DNA of 64,000 bases from Kangiella aquimarina DSM 16071 (GTDB taxonomy: Bacteria > Pseudomonadota > Gammaproteobacteria > Enterobacterales > Kangiellaceae): positions 1,645,145-1,709,144 of the forward strand of contig NZ_KB893650.1 in assembly GCF_000374105.1 (NCBI RefSeq), in the 5' to 3' direction. This document shows positions 17,150 to 26,766 of this stretch, in pieces. Both the position numbers and the translations under genes were made by a program. The notes below the pieces were generated by a model that did no database searches, was not told the origin of the DNA, and saw only the letters and a list, made by a program, of their open reading frames with translations. Numbering within the stretch: position 1 is the first letter of the stretch; the number at the start of each line of letters is the position of its first letter.

Positions 17150-18916
17150 ATGCTTGTATCAATCGAACAACAACTCAGCCAATTATTTGCCGATGCATTT
17201 GAAAGCCTTGAATTGCCACGTAACCTTGGTGACGTTCAGCGCTCAAATCGCCCTGATTTGGGGCATTATCAATGTAATGGTGCCATGGCTGCAGCTAAGC
17301 TTGGTGCGGGCAACCCTTTTGTAACTGCTGAAAAGGTCGTTGCAGCACTATCCGAAAATACTCTGATTGAGAAAGTAGATGTTGTACGCCCAGGCTTTAT
17401 TAACGTTTTTGTGAATGCCGAATCGTTAGCCAAAACTTTGGAAAGATTTGGTTCAGATCAAACCTTCGGCTGTCACGAAGACAAATCTGATTCTAAAGTG
17501 ATGATCGACTTTGGTGGGCCAAATGTTGCCAAATCCATGCACGTTGGCCATTTGCGCACAGCGATCATTGGTGATTCCTTACAGCGTATCTTCCGCTTCA
17601 AAGGCTATAACGTCGTTTCCGATGCGCATTTAGGCGATTGGGGCACGCAAATGGGTATGCTGATCGAGGGTCTAAAAAAGCGTCAACCAGACTTAGTATA
17701 TTTTGATGCAGATTTTACTGGCCCTTATCCAGAAGAGTCACCAGTAACCATTCAAGATTTAGAAGAAATTTATCCGCAGGAATCTGGCTTGTGTAAGTCT
17801 GATGAAGCAGCGGCAGAAAAAGCACGTCAGGCGACACTTGAGTTGCAAAACGGTCGTGCTGGCTATAGAGCATTGTGGCAGCACTTCGTGAATGTCTCTG
17901 TGGCAACTTTAAAGCGTGATTACGGCGAACTGGGTGTTAGCTTTGATTTGTGGAAAGGCGAAAGTGATGCCGATCCTTTCATTCCTAAAGTGATTCAGGA
18001 ATTGGAGGATAAAGGTCTAGCAGTTCGCGACCAGGGCGCATTAATTGTTCCATTTAAGGATGAGCAAGGCGAAGCAGTGATGCCTCCGCTGATCTTGCGT
18101 AAGTCTGATGGCGCTGTCATGTACGGTACAACAGATTTAGCAACGCTATATGAGCGTGTTTATGACGATCATGCCAATCTTGTTCTTTATGTGGTTGACG
18201 GTCGTCAGCAGCAGCATTTCAAACAGGTCTTTGCTGCAGCAGATCTGATGGGCATGAATGCCAATACCCAATACGAACATACTTATTTTGGTACGGTAAA
18301 CGGTAAGGACGGAAAGCCCTTCAAAACACGTTCTGGCGGTGTCATGAAATTGCATGACCTGATTCAGATGGCAAAAGATGAAGCGCGTAAAAAGCTAGCC
18401 GAAAGTAACTTTGGTGCCGATTTTGATGAAGACGAAAAAGAAGAGATTGCGCATAAGGTTGCCATTTCGACTTTGAAGTTTGCTGACTTGAGAAACTACC
18501 GAATCAAAGACTATATTTTTGATTTGGAAAAGTTCAGTGAGTTTGAAGGTAAGACCGGTCCTTACCTTCTTATGCAGGTGGCGCGTATTAAGTCCATCTT
18601 GCGTAAGGCTGAAGAGGCGGGCGCAAAGCCAGGTGAGCTACAACCAACGACGGAAAACGAATTCGATTTAACCTTCGGACTGCTGGATTTCCCTTCAGCG
18701 CTAGATAAAACGGTCGACAAGCGTGCGCCACATTATCTGTGCGAGCACCTGTATAATTTGGCACAACAGTTCAGTTCTTTCTATCAGAAGCAACACATTA
18801 TGAATGAGCCGGACAAACTCCGTCAGGCCAGCCTATTGCGCTTAAGCCAGATTTGTCTGGCGCAGCTTGAAATGGGACTGGCTTTATTGGGCATTGAAAC
18901 CCTAGAACGTATGTAA
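17150..18916 (+). CDS. argS: Arginyl-tRNA synthetase
   Basis: This class I aminoacyl-tRNA synthetase charges tRNA-Arg. The 588-residue protein has the HIGH-type motif 'GPNVAKSMHVGHLR' near residue 130, an N-terminal Add-1 domain and the C-terminal DALR anticodon-binding domain. The length is normal. A strong terminator follows at 19001-19026. Confidence 0.96.
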   Translation: MLVSIEQQLSQLFADAFESLELPRNLGDVQRSNRPDLGHYQCNGAMAAAKLGAGNPFVTAEKVVAALSENTLIEKVDVVRPGFINVFVNAESLAKTLERFGSDQTFGCHEDKSDSKVMIDFGGPNVAKSMHVGHLRTAIIGDSLQRIFRFKGYNVVSDAHLGDWGTQMGMLIEGLKKRQPDLVYFDADFTGPYPEESPVTIQDLEEIYPQESGLCKSDEAAAEKARQATLELQNGRAGYRALWQHFVNVSVATLKRDYGELGVSFDLWKGESDADPFIPKVIQELEDKGLAVRDQGALIVPFKDEQGEAVMPPLILRKSDGAVMYGTTDLATLYERVYDDHANLVLYVVDGRQQQHFKQVFAAADLMGMNANTQYEHTYFGTVNGKDGKPFKTRSGGVMKLHDLIQMAKDEARKKLAESNFGADFDEDEKEEIAHKVAISTLKFADLRNYRIKDYIFDLEKFSEFEGKTGPYLLMQVARIKSILRKAEEAGAKPGELQPTTENEFDLTFGLLDFPSALDKTVDKRAPHYLCEHLYNLAQQFSSFYQKQHIMNEPDKLRQASLLRLSQICLAQLEMGLALLGIETLERM

Positions 18917-19000
18917 TGGTATTCAAATTAATTGCATAAACCTCGAACTCTTCACGCTGTTATGCAGTGTCACTTTGATTAATCAATCAGCTTCGCTAAG

Positions 19001-19026
19001 ATGGCTCCATATGGAGCCATTTTTTT
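19001..19026 (+). terminator. Intrinsic terminator after argS
   Basis: The 20-base perfect palindrome ATGGCTCCATATGGAGCCAT is followed directly by T6. It lies 84 bases after argS and just before the aldehyde dehydrogenase gene. Confidence 0.9.
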
Positions 19027-19035
19027 AGGAGTTTT

Positions 19036-20469
19036 ATGAACGAATCATTAGTTAAATCCAGAGCCTTTATTAATGGAGAGTGGGTTACAACCGATAAACG
19101 TTTTCGTGTTGATGATCCTTTTTCTCAAGAGCTGATTGTCGAAGTTTCTGATTGTGGCGAAAAGGAAGTAAATCAAGCGATTGATGCTGCCCACAATGCT
19201 TTTCAAACATGGAGTAAAACAACTGCGCAGGAACGCTCCGATAAGCTCTTAGCCTGGTATGATTTAATTATTGATAATATTGATGACCTTGCTGAATTAT
19301 TGACGACGGAGCAGGGCAAGCCTCTCAAAGAAGCAAAAGGCGAAATTCAGTATGGTGCTAACTACATTAAGTGGTTTGCCGAAGAAGCCTTGCGTATTGA
19401 TGGCGATATTATTCCTTCCCCCGATGGGCAAAAGCAAATTCATGTCATAAAGCAGCCGGTTGGCGTTGTCGGCATTATCACGCCCTGGAACTTTCCACAG
19501 GCAATGATTGCGCGCAAAGTTGCACCTGCTCTTGCTGCAGGTTGTACCGTTGTGATTAAACCTGCTGCCGAAACACCTTTATCAGCATTGGCTATGGCAG
19601 AACTGGCGCAACAGGCTGGCATTCCAGATGGTGTAATCAATCTGGTTCCCACTAGTGAGGCGAGCGTAATAGGCGAGGCTTTAACTTCCAGCTCTAAGGT
19701 TCGCAAGATTTCTTTCACTGGCTCAACCAAAGTTGGCAAGATTCTGATGAGTCAGGCTGCTGAGAATGTACAGCATGTGACCATGGAGCTTGGTGGAAAT
19801 GCGCCATTTATTGTATTTGACGATGCTGATATTGACGATGCAGTTGAAGGCATTATGGCCAGCAAGTTTAGAAACTCAGGGCAAACCTGCGTCTGTGCGA
19901 ATCGAGTTTTTATCCATGAAAACATCTACCAAAACATTGTCGAAAAGCTGACTGAAAAAGTAGCGTCGCTGAAAACTGGTTCAGGTCTTGAGGATGATGT
20001 TGCCATAACGCCACTGATTAACCAGGCCGGAATTGACAAGGTTAAACGTCTGGTTCAGTCAGCCAAAGATAGCGGTGCAAAAGTTATAGTCGGTGGTAAC
20101 GTTTCTGATAAGCACAACCAAATTTACGAGCCGACTCTATTAACTGAGGTCAGTTTCGATATGGATATCGCATGCGAAGAAATATTTGGCCCCGTACTGA
20201 CATTAATTCCATTCAGTAATGAAGAGTCGGTTGTTGAGCAGGCGAATGCCACCAAAGCTGGTTTGGCTGCCTATGTCTACACTGATGATCGCCATCGAAT
20301 CAAGCGTCTCAGTGAGCAAATAGAGTCAGGCATGATTGGGTTTAATGAAGGTATTATTTCCAATCATATGGCGCCATTTGGCGGCGTTAAGGAGTCCGGA
20401 ATGGGCAGGGAAGGCTCAAAATACGGTATCAGTGATTATTTAGACATCAAGTATTTGTGCATAAAATAA
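19036..20469 (+). CDS. gabD: NAD(P)-dependent succinate-semialdehyde dehydrogenase-like aldehyde dehydrogenase
   Basis: The 477-residue cytoplasmic enzyme belongs to the aldehyde dehydrogenase superfamily. It has 'PWNFPQAMIARKVAPALAAGC' (cofactor region), 'FTGSTKVGK', the catalytic Glu in 'MELGGNAPFIVFDDAD' and the catalytic Cys in 'NSGQTCVCANR'. The context and motifs match the GabD group (succinate semialdehyde to succinate), with 'KPAAETPLSALA' in place. No GABA aminotransferase is adjacent, so the substrate call is less certain than the family call. Confidence 0.85.
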   Translation: MNESLVKSRAFINGEWVTTDKRFRVDDPFSQELIVEVSDCGEKEVNQAIDAAHNAFQTWSKTTAQERSDKLLAWYDLIIDNIDDLAELLTTEQGKPLKEAKGEIQYGANYIKWFAEEALRIDGDIIPSPDGQKQIHVIKQPVGVVGIITPWNFPQAMIARKVAPALAAGCTVVIKPAAETPLSALAMAELAQQAGIPDGVINLVPTSEASVIGEALTSSSKVRKISFTGSTKVGKILMSQAAENVQHVTMELGGNAPFIVFDDADIDDAVEGIMASKFRNSGQTCVCANRVFIHENIYQNIVEKLTEKVASLKTGSGLEDDVAITPLINQAGIDKVKRLVQSAKDSGAKVIVGGNVSDKHNQIYEPTLLTEVSFDMDIACEEIFGPVLTLIPFSNEESVVEQANATKAGLAAYVYTDDRHRIKRLSEQIESGMIGFNEGIISNHMAPFGGVKESGMGREGSKYGISDYLDIKYLCIK

Positions 20470-20520
20470 TCAAAAACTGGGTGAAGTACACTAGCTAACT
20501 TATTGAAAATGTAGTACAAA

Positions 20521-20552
20521 GAGGTATGGGTATTGCATCCATACCTCATTTT
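20521..20552 (+). terminator. Intrinsic terminator after the aldehyde dehydrogenase gene
   Basis: A 9-bp stem, GAGGTATGG / CCATACCTC, with a 9-base loop is followed by ATTTTT. It lies 18 bases upstream of the methyltransferase start. Confidence 0.8.
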
Positions 20553-20569
20553 TAAATAAGGAGTCAGCT

Positions 20570-21355
20570 ATGAATTTTCAAGAAGTTGAATCCGTAAAAC
20601 AATCTCTAGAGTTAACCAGTCACAGACTGATTGACTTCCTACCATTTCTCTATCAGGACTTTAAAGAGTTGGGTAGCAATACTGGCTACATGATAGAGCT
20701 CATTGATGAATTACAAAAAACGACGCCTGATAAACGTGTTCTCGACCTCTGCTGTGGCAAAGGTGTAACCCTTATAACGCTCGCTAAGCATTTTAATTGG
20801 CGTGGTACTGGTGTGGATGTGGTCAGTGATTTTGTGCAGCAGGCAACCATGGATGCCTTTAGTCAAAGGCTCAGAGGGCAAGTGGAGTTTGTGCGAGAGG
20901 ATATTGCAAAATTCCTAGATCGTAATACAGAGCTGTTCGATGTAATCGTTTTTCCAGCCTGTACTGATGTTCTAGGTGATAGAGTGGAGTCACTCGATAT
21001 TCTCGCCCAACATATTAAGGATGATGGTTTTGTATTAGTTGAGAGCGACTATAAAAGTCACAGCTTTAATATTGGTAGTGGCCTAGAGTTAACCAAAAAC
21101 ATGGATGATGTTATAGCTGAATCAAAATTAACTACTGCTCGTAAGATTATCTGGGATCAACGAGTTCTGATCGACATATATCAGCGAGATACCATACGCT
21201 TAAACACTCGGGTGAATGAACTTAAAGCCAGACAGCCCGAAATCAAAAGAGAACTCGAGCAGTTTATTGAGCATCGCAATCAGCACCTGAAAAATTACCA
21301 GGACAATGAAGTTGCTCGAGCTAGCTGGTTGCTAGTTAAACAGAAATTAATCTAG
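20570..21355 (+). CDS. Class I SAM-dependent methyltransferase
   Basis: The 261-residue soluble protein contains a class I methyltransferase glycine motif, 'VLDLCCGKGVTLITLAKHF' at about residues 58-76, then 'GTGVDVVSDFVQQA' (acidic ribose-binding residue) and 'FDVIVFPACTD'. The C-terminal 60 residues form a charged helical segment. No substrate can be inferred. AAGGAG precedes the ATG. It is convergent with the beta-CASP gene, with only 8 bases between stops. Confidence 0.8.
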   Translation: MNFQEVESVKQSLELTSHRLIDFLPFLYQDFKELGSNTGYMIELIDELQKTTPDKRVLDLCCGKGVTLITLAKHFNWRGTGVDVVSDFVQQATMDAFSQRLRGQVEFVREDIAKFLDRNTELFDVIVFPACTDVLGDRVESLDILAQHIKDDGFVLVESDYKSHSFNIGSGLELTKNMDDVIAESKLTTARKIIWDQRVLIDIYQRDTIRLNTRVNELKARQPEIKRELEQFIEHRNQHLKNYQDNEVARASWLLVKQKLI

Positions 21356-21363
21356 CTAGGAAT

Positions 21364-22752
21364 CTAAACCCTAATGACTTCACCATGCTTGGCGATAGTG
21401 ATTTCGCTATCTACATTTTGAGTCATGAAATCATGGAACTCCTGAATGGTAGTTTGAGCTCCATGCACAAGCACCAAACGAGGAGAGTTCTCAAACTTCT
21501 GATACCATTTCAGCAGATCTTTCTGACCCGCATGAGCTGAGAATCCACCGATGGTGTGCACTTTGGCGGCAACCTTAACCGTCTCACCCCATAATTTAAT
21601 ATATTTCGCACCTTCAACAATTCGATTACCCAGCGTTCCTTCAGGTTGGAATCCAGCAACAATCAGAGAGCATTGAGGACGCCAGATATTGTGCTTTAAA
21701 TGTTGCTTTATACGACCACCATTCATCATGCCGCTACCGGCAATGATAATAGCTCCTTGGTGGACACTATTCAGCTCAATAGACTGCTCAGTATCGGGTG
21801 TAAATTTTAAGTTGGGTAGCTTTTGATGCAGGGTCTCGCCTGACCAGAGATATTGGCTTTCTTTTTTATAAAGTTGCCAATACTTTCCATAAGTATTAGT
21901 TACTTTGATTGCCATTGGTGAGTCGAGGTAAATATCCCAGTCTCTCAGATGCCACTCGTTGTAATATTTAGCAAAATAGTAAAGCAGGACCTGAGTTCGA
22001 CCAACGGCAAAGGAGGGTATCAAAACGTTACCACCGTGCTGGCGGGCTTCATCAAGCGCAGTTTTTAATTCTACAATTGAAGTATCCCAACTTTGGTGGT
22101 TCCGGTTTCCGTAGGTTGACTCCATGATGACTAAATCAGCTTTGCCGTATATATTCGAGTCTTCCTGAATAGGCGAGCCTGGATTGCCAATATCACCACT
22201 TAGAATGATTCGTTTGGTATGGCTGCTCTCCTTGATCAAAAGTTCGACATGCGCAGAGCCCAAGATATGTCCTGCATTATGCAGAACCATAGTTATATCT
22301 TCTGTAATCTCGATGGGTTGCTTATAAGGGTGAAGGTTCAACAAAGACAGAACCGGCGGTACATCATCTTGCGTATAAAGTGGCTCAAGTAATTTAAGGC
22401 CTTTGCGACTACGTTTGGTATTGGCCCATTCCGCTTCTTTTTCCTGAAGGAATGCACTATCCATCAAAAGAATATCCAGCAAATCAGCATTGGCTTCATG
22501 GGTATGAATGGGACCTTGATAACCCTGGCCGACCAGTACTGGTAGTCGGCCACTATGATCAATGTGAGCATGCGTCAGGATAACAGCATCAAGCTCACGT
22601 AGTGAAAAAGGGAAGGGGGCACGATTACGTTCTTCTTTTTTAGGAGCGCCCTGAATAAGGCCGCAATCAACGATGATGTTACTGTGTTCAGTGGTAATCT
22701 GTATGCAGGAACCGGTGACTTCTTCCGCTGCACCATGGACTTTAATTTTCAT
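21364..22752 (-). CDS. Beta-CASP metallo-beta-lactamase RNA-processing exonuclease family protein
   Basis: This 462-residue protein has the metallo-beta-lactamase metal motif 'LTHAHIDHSGRLP' at about residues 59-71, 'HNAGHILGSAHVEL', 'SGDIGNPG', and the beta-CASP region with 'ESTYGNR', 'IPSFAVGRTQ' and the C-terminal 'TIGGFSAHAGQKDLL'. This architecture is that of CPSF73-like RNA nucleases (Ysh1/MBL-fold group). It is the last gene of a minus-strand run and its start overlaps the Na/Pi gene by 11 bases, so it is translationally coupled. RNA cleavage is expected from the family; the target is unknown. Confidence 0.88.
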   Translation of the reverse strand: MKIKVHGAAEEVTGSCIQITTEHSNIIVDCGLIQGAPKKEERNRAPFPFSLRELDAVILTHAHIDHSGRLPVLVGQGYQGPIHTHEANADLLDILLMDSAFLQEKEAEWANTKRSRKGLKLLEPLYTQDDVPPVLSLLNLHPYKQPIEITEDITMVLHNAGHILGSAHVELLIKESSHTKRIILSGDIGNPGSPIQEDSNIYGKADLVIMESTYGNRNHQSWDTSIVELKTALDEARQHGGNVLIPSFAVGRTQVLLYYFAKYYNEWHLRDWDIYLDSPMAIKVTNTYGKYWQLYKKESQYLWSGETLHQKLPNLKFTPDTEQSIELNSVHQGAIIIAGSGMMNGGRIKQHLKHNIWRPQCSLIVAGFQPEGTLGNRIVEGAKYIKLWGETVKVAAKVHTIGGFSAHAGQKDLLKWYQKFENSPRLVLVHGAQTTIQEFHDFMTQNVDSEITIAKHGEVIRV

Positions 22753-24337
22753 GGTTGGTTTCCTTTATGGTTTTATCAATTGATTCTAAAGCCTGCATAT
22801 AATATTTGCAGGATTTATACAGTGATTTGTTTAAATTCAACAATGTAGAAATAATATCGACAGAAATATTCTGGCTAATTTGTGAGGACAAGAGATTCGC
22901 TTCACTGGTTTTGAATTCGTGATAAAGCTTTTCGTACCAATTCTTAGTGAAGTCTTTGAAGCTTAAATCAACTTTTTGATCGAAAAGATGTCTGGAGTCT
23001 TCGTAGAATGCCTTTGATTGATTAAAAATAGGGAACATTGATTTGTCATGATACGACTCGGATAAATCGGGTTGCTCCAGATCCGCTAGAAGATCTTTCA
23101 GAAGTTTTGCCGAATAGATACCGTCCCTAATCGCTGCCAGCAGATTATAGAGTGCCTGCGTTTGTTCTTGGGTAAGTGGTCGTTCTGACAACTGACGAGA
23201 AAACTTAATAAATAAGCCTTCCATTTTTTTTAGCTCGAAATAGTGCTCAGGATTAACATAGTCAGTTGAGAGACATTTTTGATTGAACTGACTCACTTTA
23301 TTAATAAAAGAGACAGTTTCTGAACGAAAGCGCTCAATGGCAACCGGAGGCATATTAACCGGGATCAACGACAGTCTACTCTCAATAGGACTGAGGCTGT
23401 CTGAAAAACGCAATGATAGGAAGCTTACAAAGTAATTAAATAGTGTCAGGTAAACTAGAATTCCAATCAGATTGATGATGCTGTGGAAAGCAACAATGCT
23501 AATCAAAACATCTGTTATATTCAAAAACTCAAAAATAGTTTTGATGAAAGGCAATATTAAAAATACAGCAACAGTTGCATTGGTCAGATTAAAGACAACA
23601 TGGGCCAATGCCAGTTGTTTTTTGATTTTTGCACCTTTGATACTTCCGAGAATTGCTGTGCTCGTTGTTCCAATATCGGCACCAACTACAATCGCAAATG
23701 CATGTTCTACGCTGATTAAGCCTGCGTGAGCAGCGCTTAAATTCATCATCATGACGGCGGAACTGGATTGAACCAGTGTCGCTAGCAGAATACCAACAGC
23801 TACGAAGATAAATGGTGATTGGCTTTGAAGATTGGTGATATCAAAGTTATGACTTAACGCAATCGTCCCCGATTTAATTAAATCTAAACTGAAAAGAATC
23901 AGCCCAATACTGATGAACAATGTGTAAAAAGCAACTTGATTAGTATTCTTGGCAAAGAACACTCTCAATAGCGCTGCGAAGCCAATAAAATAAATGGCAA
24001 AGTCACCCAGGCTGAATTTAAAACCAAGATAGGTCACCAGCCAACCGGTAGCCGTCGTTCCTAGATTAGCACCGAATATAACACCAACCGCCTGCTTTAG
24101 ATTTAGCAGTTTAGAGCTGGCAAGTGCTAATACAATGATGGTGACCAGTGAGCTACTTTGCACAACGGCAGTACATACAGCGCCAGTTGCTACTGCAGAG
24201 ATTGAGGTTTTAGTCCAAGAGGTCAGGTAATAGTTAAGCTTGCCGGAAGCGAGTTTGGCCAGGCTCGATTCAATCAGGGACATTCCCCATAGGAAGATCC
24301 CTACACCTGCTAAAAAATTAAGCCATTCCAAGCTCAT
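22742..24337 (-). CDS. Na/Pi cotransporter family protein
   Basis: The 531-residue membrane protein belongs to the PNaS (NptA-like) sodium/phosphate symporter family. Two inverted repeats each contain the QSSS signature ('AVVQSSSLVTIIVLAL' near residue 60 and 'LVQSSSAVMMMNLSAAHAG' near residue 190), and 'GANLGTTATGW' and 'GADIGTTSTA' follow them. The C-terminal 200 residues are helical and cytoplasmic, like the PhoU-like domain found in this family. It may import phosphate for the phosphorolytic enzymes encoded beside it. Confidence 0.85.
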   Translation of the reverse strand: MSLEWLNFLAGVGIFLWGMSLIESSLAKLASGKLNYYLTSWTKTSISAVATGAVCTAVVQSSSLVTIIVLALASSKLLNLKQAVGVIFGANLGTTATGWLVTYLGFKFSLGDFAIYFIGFAALLRVFFAKNTNQVAFYTLFISIGLILFSLDLIKSGTIALSHNFDITNLQSQSPFIFVAVGILLATLVQSSSAVMMMNLSAAHAGLISVEHAFAIVVGADIGTTSTAILGSIKGAKIKKQLALAHVVFNLTNATVAVFLILPFIKTIFEFLNITDVLISIVAFHSIINLIGILVYLTLFNYFVSFLSLRFSDSLSPIESRLSLIPVNMPPVAIERFRSETVSFINKVSQFNQKCLSTDYVNPEHYFELKKMEGLFIKFSRQLSERPLTQEQTQALYNLLAAIRDGIYSAKLLKDLLADLEQPDLSESYHDKSMFPIFNQSKAFYEDSRHLFDQKVDLSFKDFTKNWYEKLYHEFKTSEANLLSSQISQNISVDIISTLLNLNKSLYKSCKYYMQALESIDKTIKETNHEN

Positions 24338-24350
24338 CTATGAGTTCTCA

Positions 24351-25235
24351 TCACTTAACCAATTTATAACTTTCAGCAATACTACCTGATACATCTATAG
24401 CATTACTGACGTGAGGAATAGTATTGCAGGTAACAATTTGGCTGATGTGGGATTGAGCAAGCATTCCATAAGCATTTTCGTTAAATATGGCATGGCTTGC
24501 TATACAGGTAATGTTATTCATACCTGCATCTTCTAGATGCTTGGTTATTTCAAGAATAGTGTGTCCCGTTGAAATGATGTCATCAACGAGCACAATTGTC
24601 TTATCTGTATGCTCTTCGATGCCTTTAATGGAAATCTCAACATCTTTATCGCCATGACGGACTTTATTGGCTACTAAAAAAGGAACTTGTATCTCACTGG
24701 CGATTGCTTCAACCCATTGCCGACTTTCGCTGTCAGGTCCAATAATAAGGGGGTTACTGATATGTGCTTTAATCCACTGCGCAATTGGACCGCTTGTGTG
24801 AGCCAGGTACGTTCGAATGGGATACACCTGATCCAAACTGAAAAAACGATGGAGATGAGGATCGACCGTAATCAAAGCATCAATGTTTTCAGAGAGTATT
24901 TCTGCAAAGTGTCGCGCAAGAATCGATTCCCCTTCATGGAAAACTGCATCCTGACGCATGTAAGGTAGATAGGGTGAAATGAGTACCACTTTTTCTGGCT
25001 CATGCTCTCTAATCATACGAAGTACAAATAATAAAGGGAGAATTTTGGCGTTTGGATGGGATAGGTCGGCTAATACAACGATTGTTTTCCCTTTGCAGGG
25101 ACTATGCAGCTGAATGTTAACTTCACCATCAGGAAAATAGTGCATTGATAATTTACCCATGGTTGCCCCGATTTTTTCGCAAACGGGCGCTGAAAGATTC
25201 AGGTTGTCCGACAAATCAAAAAGCAGGGTACTCAT
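24351..25235 (-). CDS. Ribose-phosphate pyrophosphokinase-family protein
   Basis: The 294-residue protein is homologous to PRPP synthetase. It has 'YFPDGEVNIQL', 'LISPYLPYMRQD' (catalytic Arg-Gln), 'TVDPHLHRFF' and the PRPP-binding loop 'IVLVDDIISTGHT' near residue 215. It is shorter than the housekeeping bacterial Prs (about 315) and lies in an operon with a phosphorylase, so it is probably a paralogue with a dedicated job. The start overlaps the phosphorylase stop by 4 bases (ATGA). Confidence 0.85.
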   Translation of the reverse strand: MSTLLFDLSDNLNLSAPVCEKIGATMGKLSMHYFPDGEVNIQLHSPCKGKTIVVLADLSHPNAKILPLLFVLRMIREHEPEKVVLISPYLPYMRQDAVFHEGESILARHFAEILSENIDALITVDPHLHRFFSLDQVYPIRTYLAHTSGPIAQWIKAHISNPLIIGPDSESRQWVEAIASEIQVPFLVANKVRHGDKDVEISIKGIEEHTDKTIVLVDDIISTGHTILEITKHLEDAGMNNITCIASHAIFNENAYGMLAQSHISQIVTCNTIPHVSNAIDVSGSIAESYKLVK

Positions 25236-26746
25236 AATCCTTCCTCAATAATAATCATTTCTTTGTGGGTGTTGTAGAAATCCAAGGCGTACTCCAGCTC
25301 TCCAGGCGCTTCTGAGTGAATAGTCAGCAGAGTAGAGCCCTCGGTAAGGTAATGACCTACTTTTGCCTCCATGTAGACACCTGATGCATGATCGGCCGGA
25401 GCACCGGCAAGCTTGGCTAAACGTGATAAGAGGCGATTATTGACTCGACGAATATAACCGCTTTTTTCTGCAGGAACAGCCATTTTGCAACAGGCAACAG
25501 GAGGGTACTTAAAGCCGCCTTGTGCTTCACAAATCTGCATAAAGGTTTTCCAGGCTTCTCCAGACTCAACCACTCTTAACGCCTCGTCCTTGCCATCACC
25601 ATTATTCACAACGCCAGCATGTTCTAATAGCTCGCCAGCAAGTAACACAGAACGCTCTCTTAAATCAGCCGGGGCTGAACTGGAGTTTTTTAATACCCCA
25701 ATAACATCCCAGGCCTCAAGCGCTGGACCAATGCCGAAGCCTACAGGCTGGGAGCCATCAGTTAATACCACTTTTACCTTAAGTCCCATTTTTTCACCAA
25801 CGGTCGTAAGTTGCTCGGCTAGAGCTTGAGCACTTTCTTCACTTCTGAGTTTAGCGGTAGGTCCCACAGGAATATCAATCAAGACATATTTCGAACCCGC
25901 GGCAATTTTTTTCGAAAGGATTGAAGCAATAAGCTGGCCTTCAAAATCAATATCCAATGCTTTTTCGACACTGATCAAGATATCGTCAGCGGGACTTAGA
26001 CTTACAGAACCTCCCCATGCAAGACAACCATGGTTTTTCTCGACGACTTCTTTTAACTGATTAAAAGATAAATCCACTTTGGTCATGGTTTCCATGACAT
26101 CTGCAGTACCGGCGGGTGAGGTTATGGCGCGAGAAGATGTTTTAGGAATGGTAAGCCCCTTTGACGCGAGAATTGACACGACTATTGGAGACGTTCTATT
26201 ACCTGGCAGCCCACCAACACAATGCTTATCGACGATTTTTTCTCCTGGCCACGTCAAAGTTTCACCGGCACTTACCATTCCTTGCGTTAAATACAGAATT
26301 TCATCCTGGGTCATATTGTTATTGGCACAGGCAGTAATAAATGCAGCCAGGTGTACATCCATATAATGCCCATCCACGATATCGCGCATGATTTCCTGTA
26401 ACTGATGTTTATTTAATTCATGGCCAAATGCTTTGGCGCGAATATAGGCAAGAGAATCAACTTGCGGAGCATGAGATAGTTTAATGCGCTGACCTTTTTT
26501 GAGTTTTAGGCGTTTCCAGGCAGTTTCCGAAAGTCCTGCAAAACCGGACTGAATTAGATCGCTATATACAATGAGCAGGGTGGCAATAATGGATTTGCTG
26601 TTTACTTCGACAAGCACACGAGACATGCTTTCAAAGCCTTCTGAGCGAGCTACTGGCGAATCAGAACGCAAAAAAATCAAAGGCTCATGGCGTGAGTTGA
26701 TCCCAAGCCTTATAGCAACTGGTAGTATTGATTCGGTTTTATCCAT
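25232..26746 (-). CDS. Thymidine phosphorylase-family protein with AMP-phosphorylase-type N-terminal extension
   Basis: The 504-residue enzyme has the nucleoside phosphorylase fold. Seen are 'DKHCVGGLPGNRTSPIVVSILA' (phosphate and substrate site), 'TSSRAITSPAGTADVMET' and 'GSKYVLIDIPVGPTAK'. About 85 extra residues at the N-terminus, compared with E. coli DeoA, give the layout of archaeal AMP phosphorylase and its bacterial relatives. AMP phosphorylase converts AMP and phosphate to adenine and ribose-1,5-bisphosphate. Which substrate this one uses cannot be decided from sequence alone. It overlaps the downstream PRPP synthetase gene. Confidence 0.85.
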   Translation of the reverse strand: MDKTESILPVAIRLGINSRHEPLIFLRSDSPVARSEGFESMSRVLVEVNSKSIIATLLIVYSDLIQSGFAGLSETAWKRLKLKKGQRIKLSHAPQVDSLAYIRAKAFGHELNKHQLQEIMRDIVDGHYMDVHLAAFITACANNNMTQDEILYLTQGMVSAGETLTWPGEKIVDKHCVGGLPGNRTSPIVVSILASKGLTIPKTSSRAITSPAGTADVMETMTKVDLSFNQLKEVVEKNHGCLAWGGSVSLSPADDILISVEKALDIDFEGQLIASILSKKIAAGSKYVLIDIPVGPTAKLRSEESAQALAEQLTTVGEKMGLKVKVVLTDGSQPVGFGIGPALEAWDVIGVLKNSSSAPADLRERSVLLAGELLEHAGVVNNGDGKDEALRVVESGEAWKTFMQICEAQGGFKYPPVACCKMAVPAEKSGYIRRVNNRLLSRLAKLAGAPADHASGVYMEAKVGHYLTEGSTLLTIHSEAPGELEYALDFYNTHKEMIIIEEGL

Positions 26747-26766
26747 CTGGATTATTACTCTGTTAT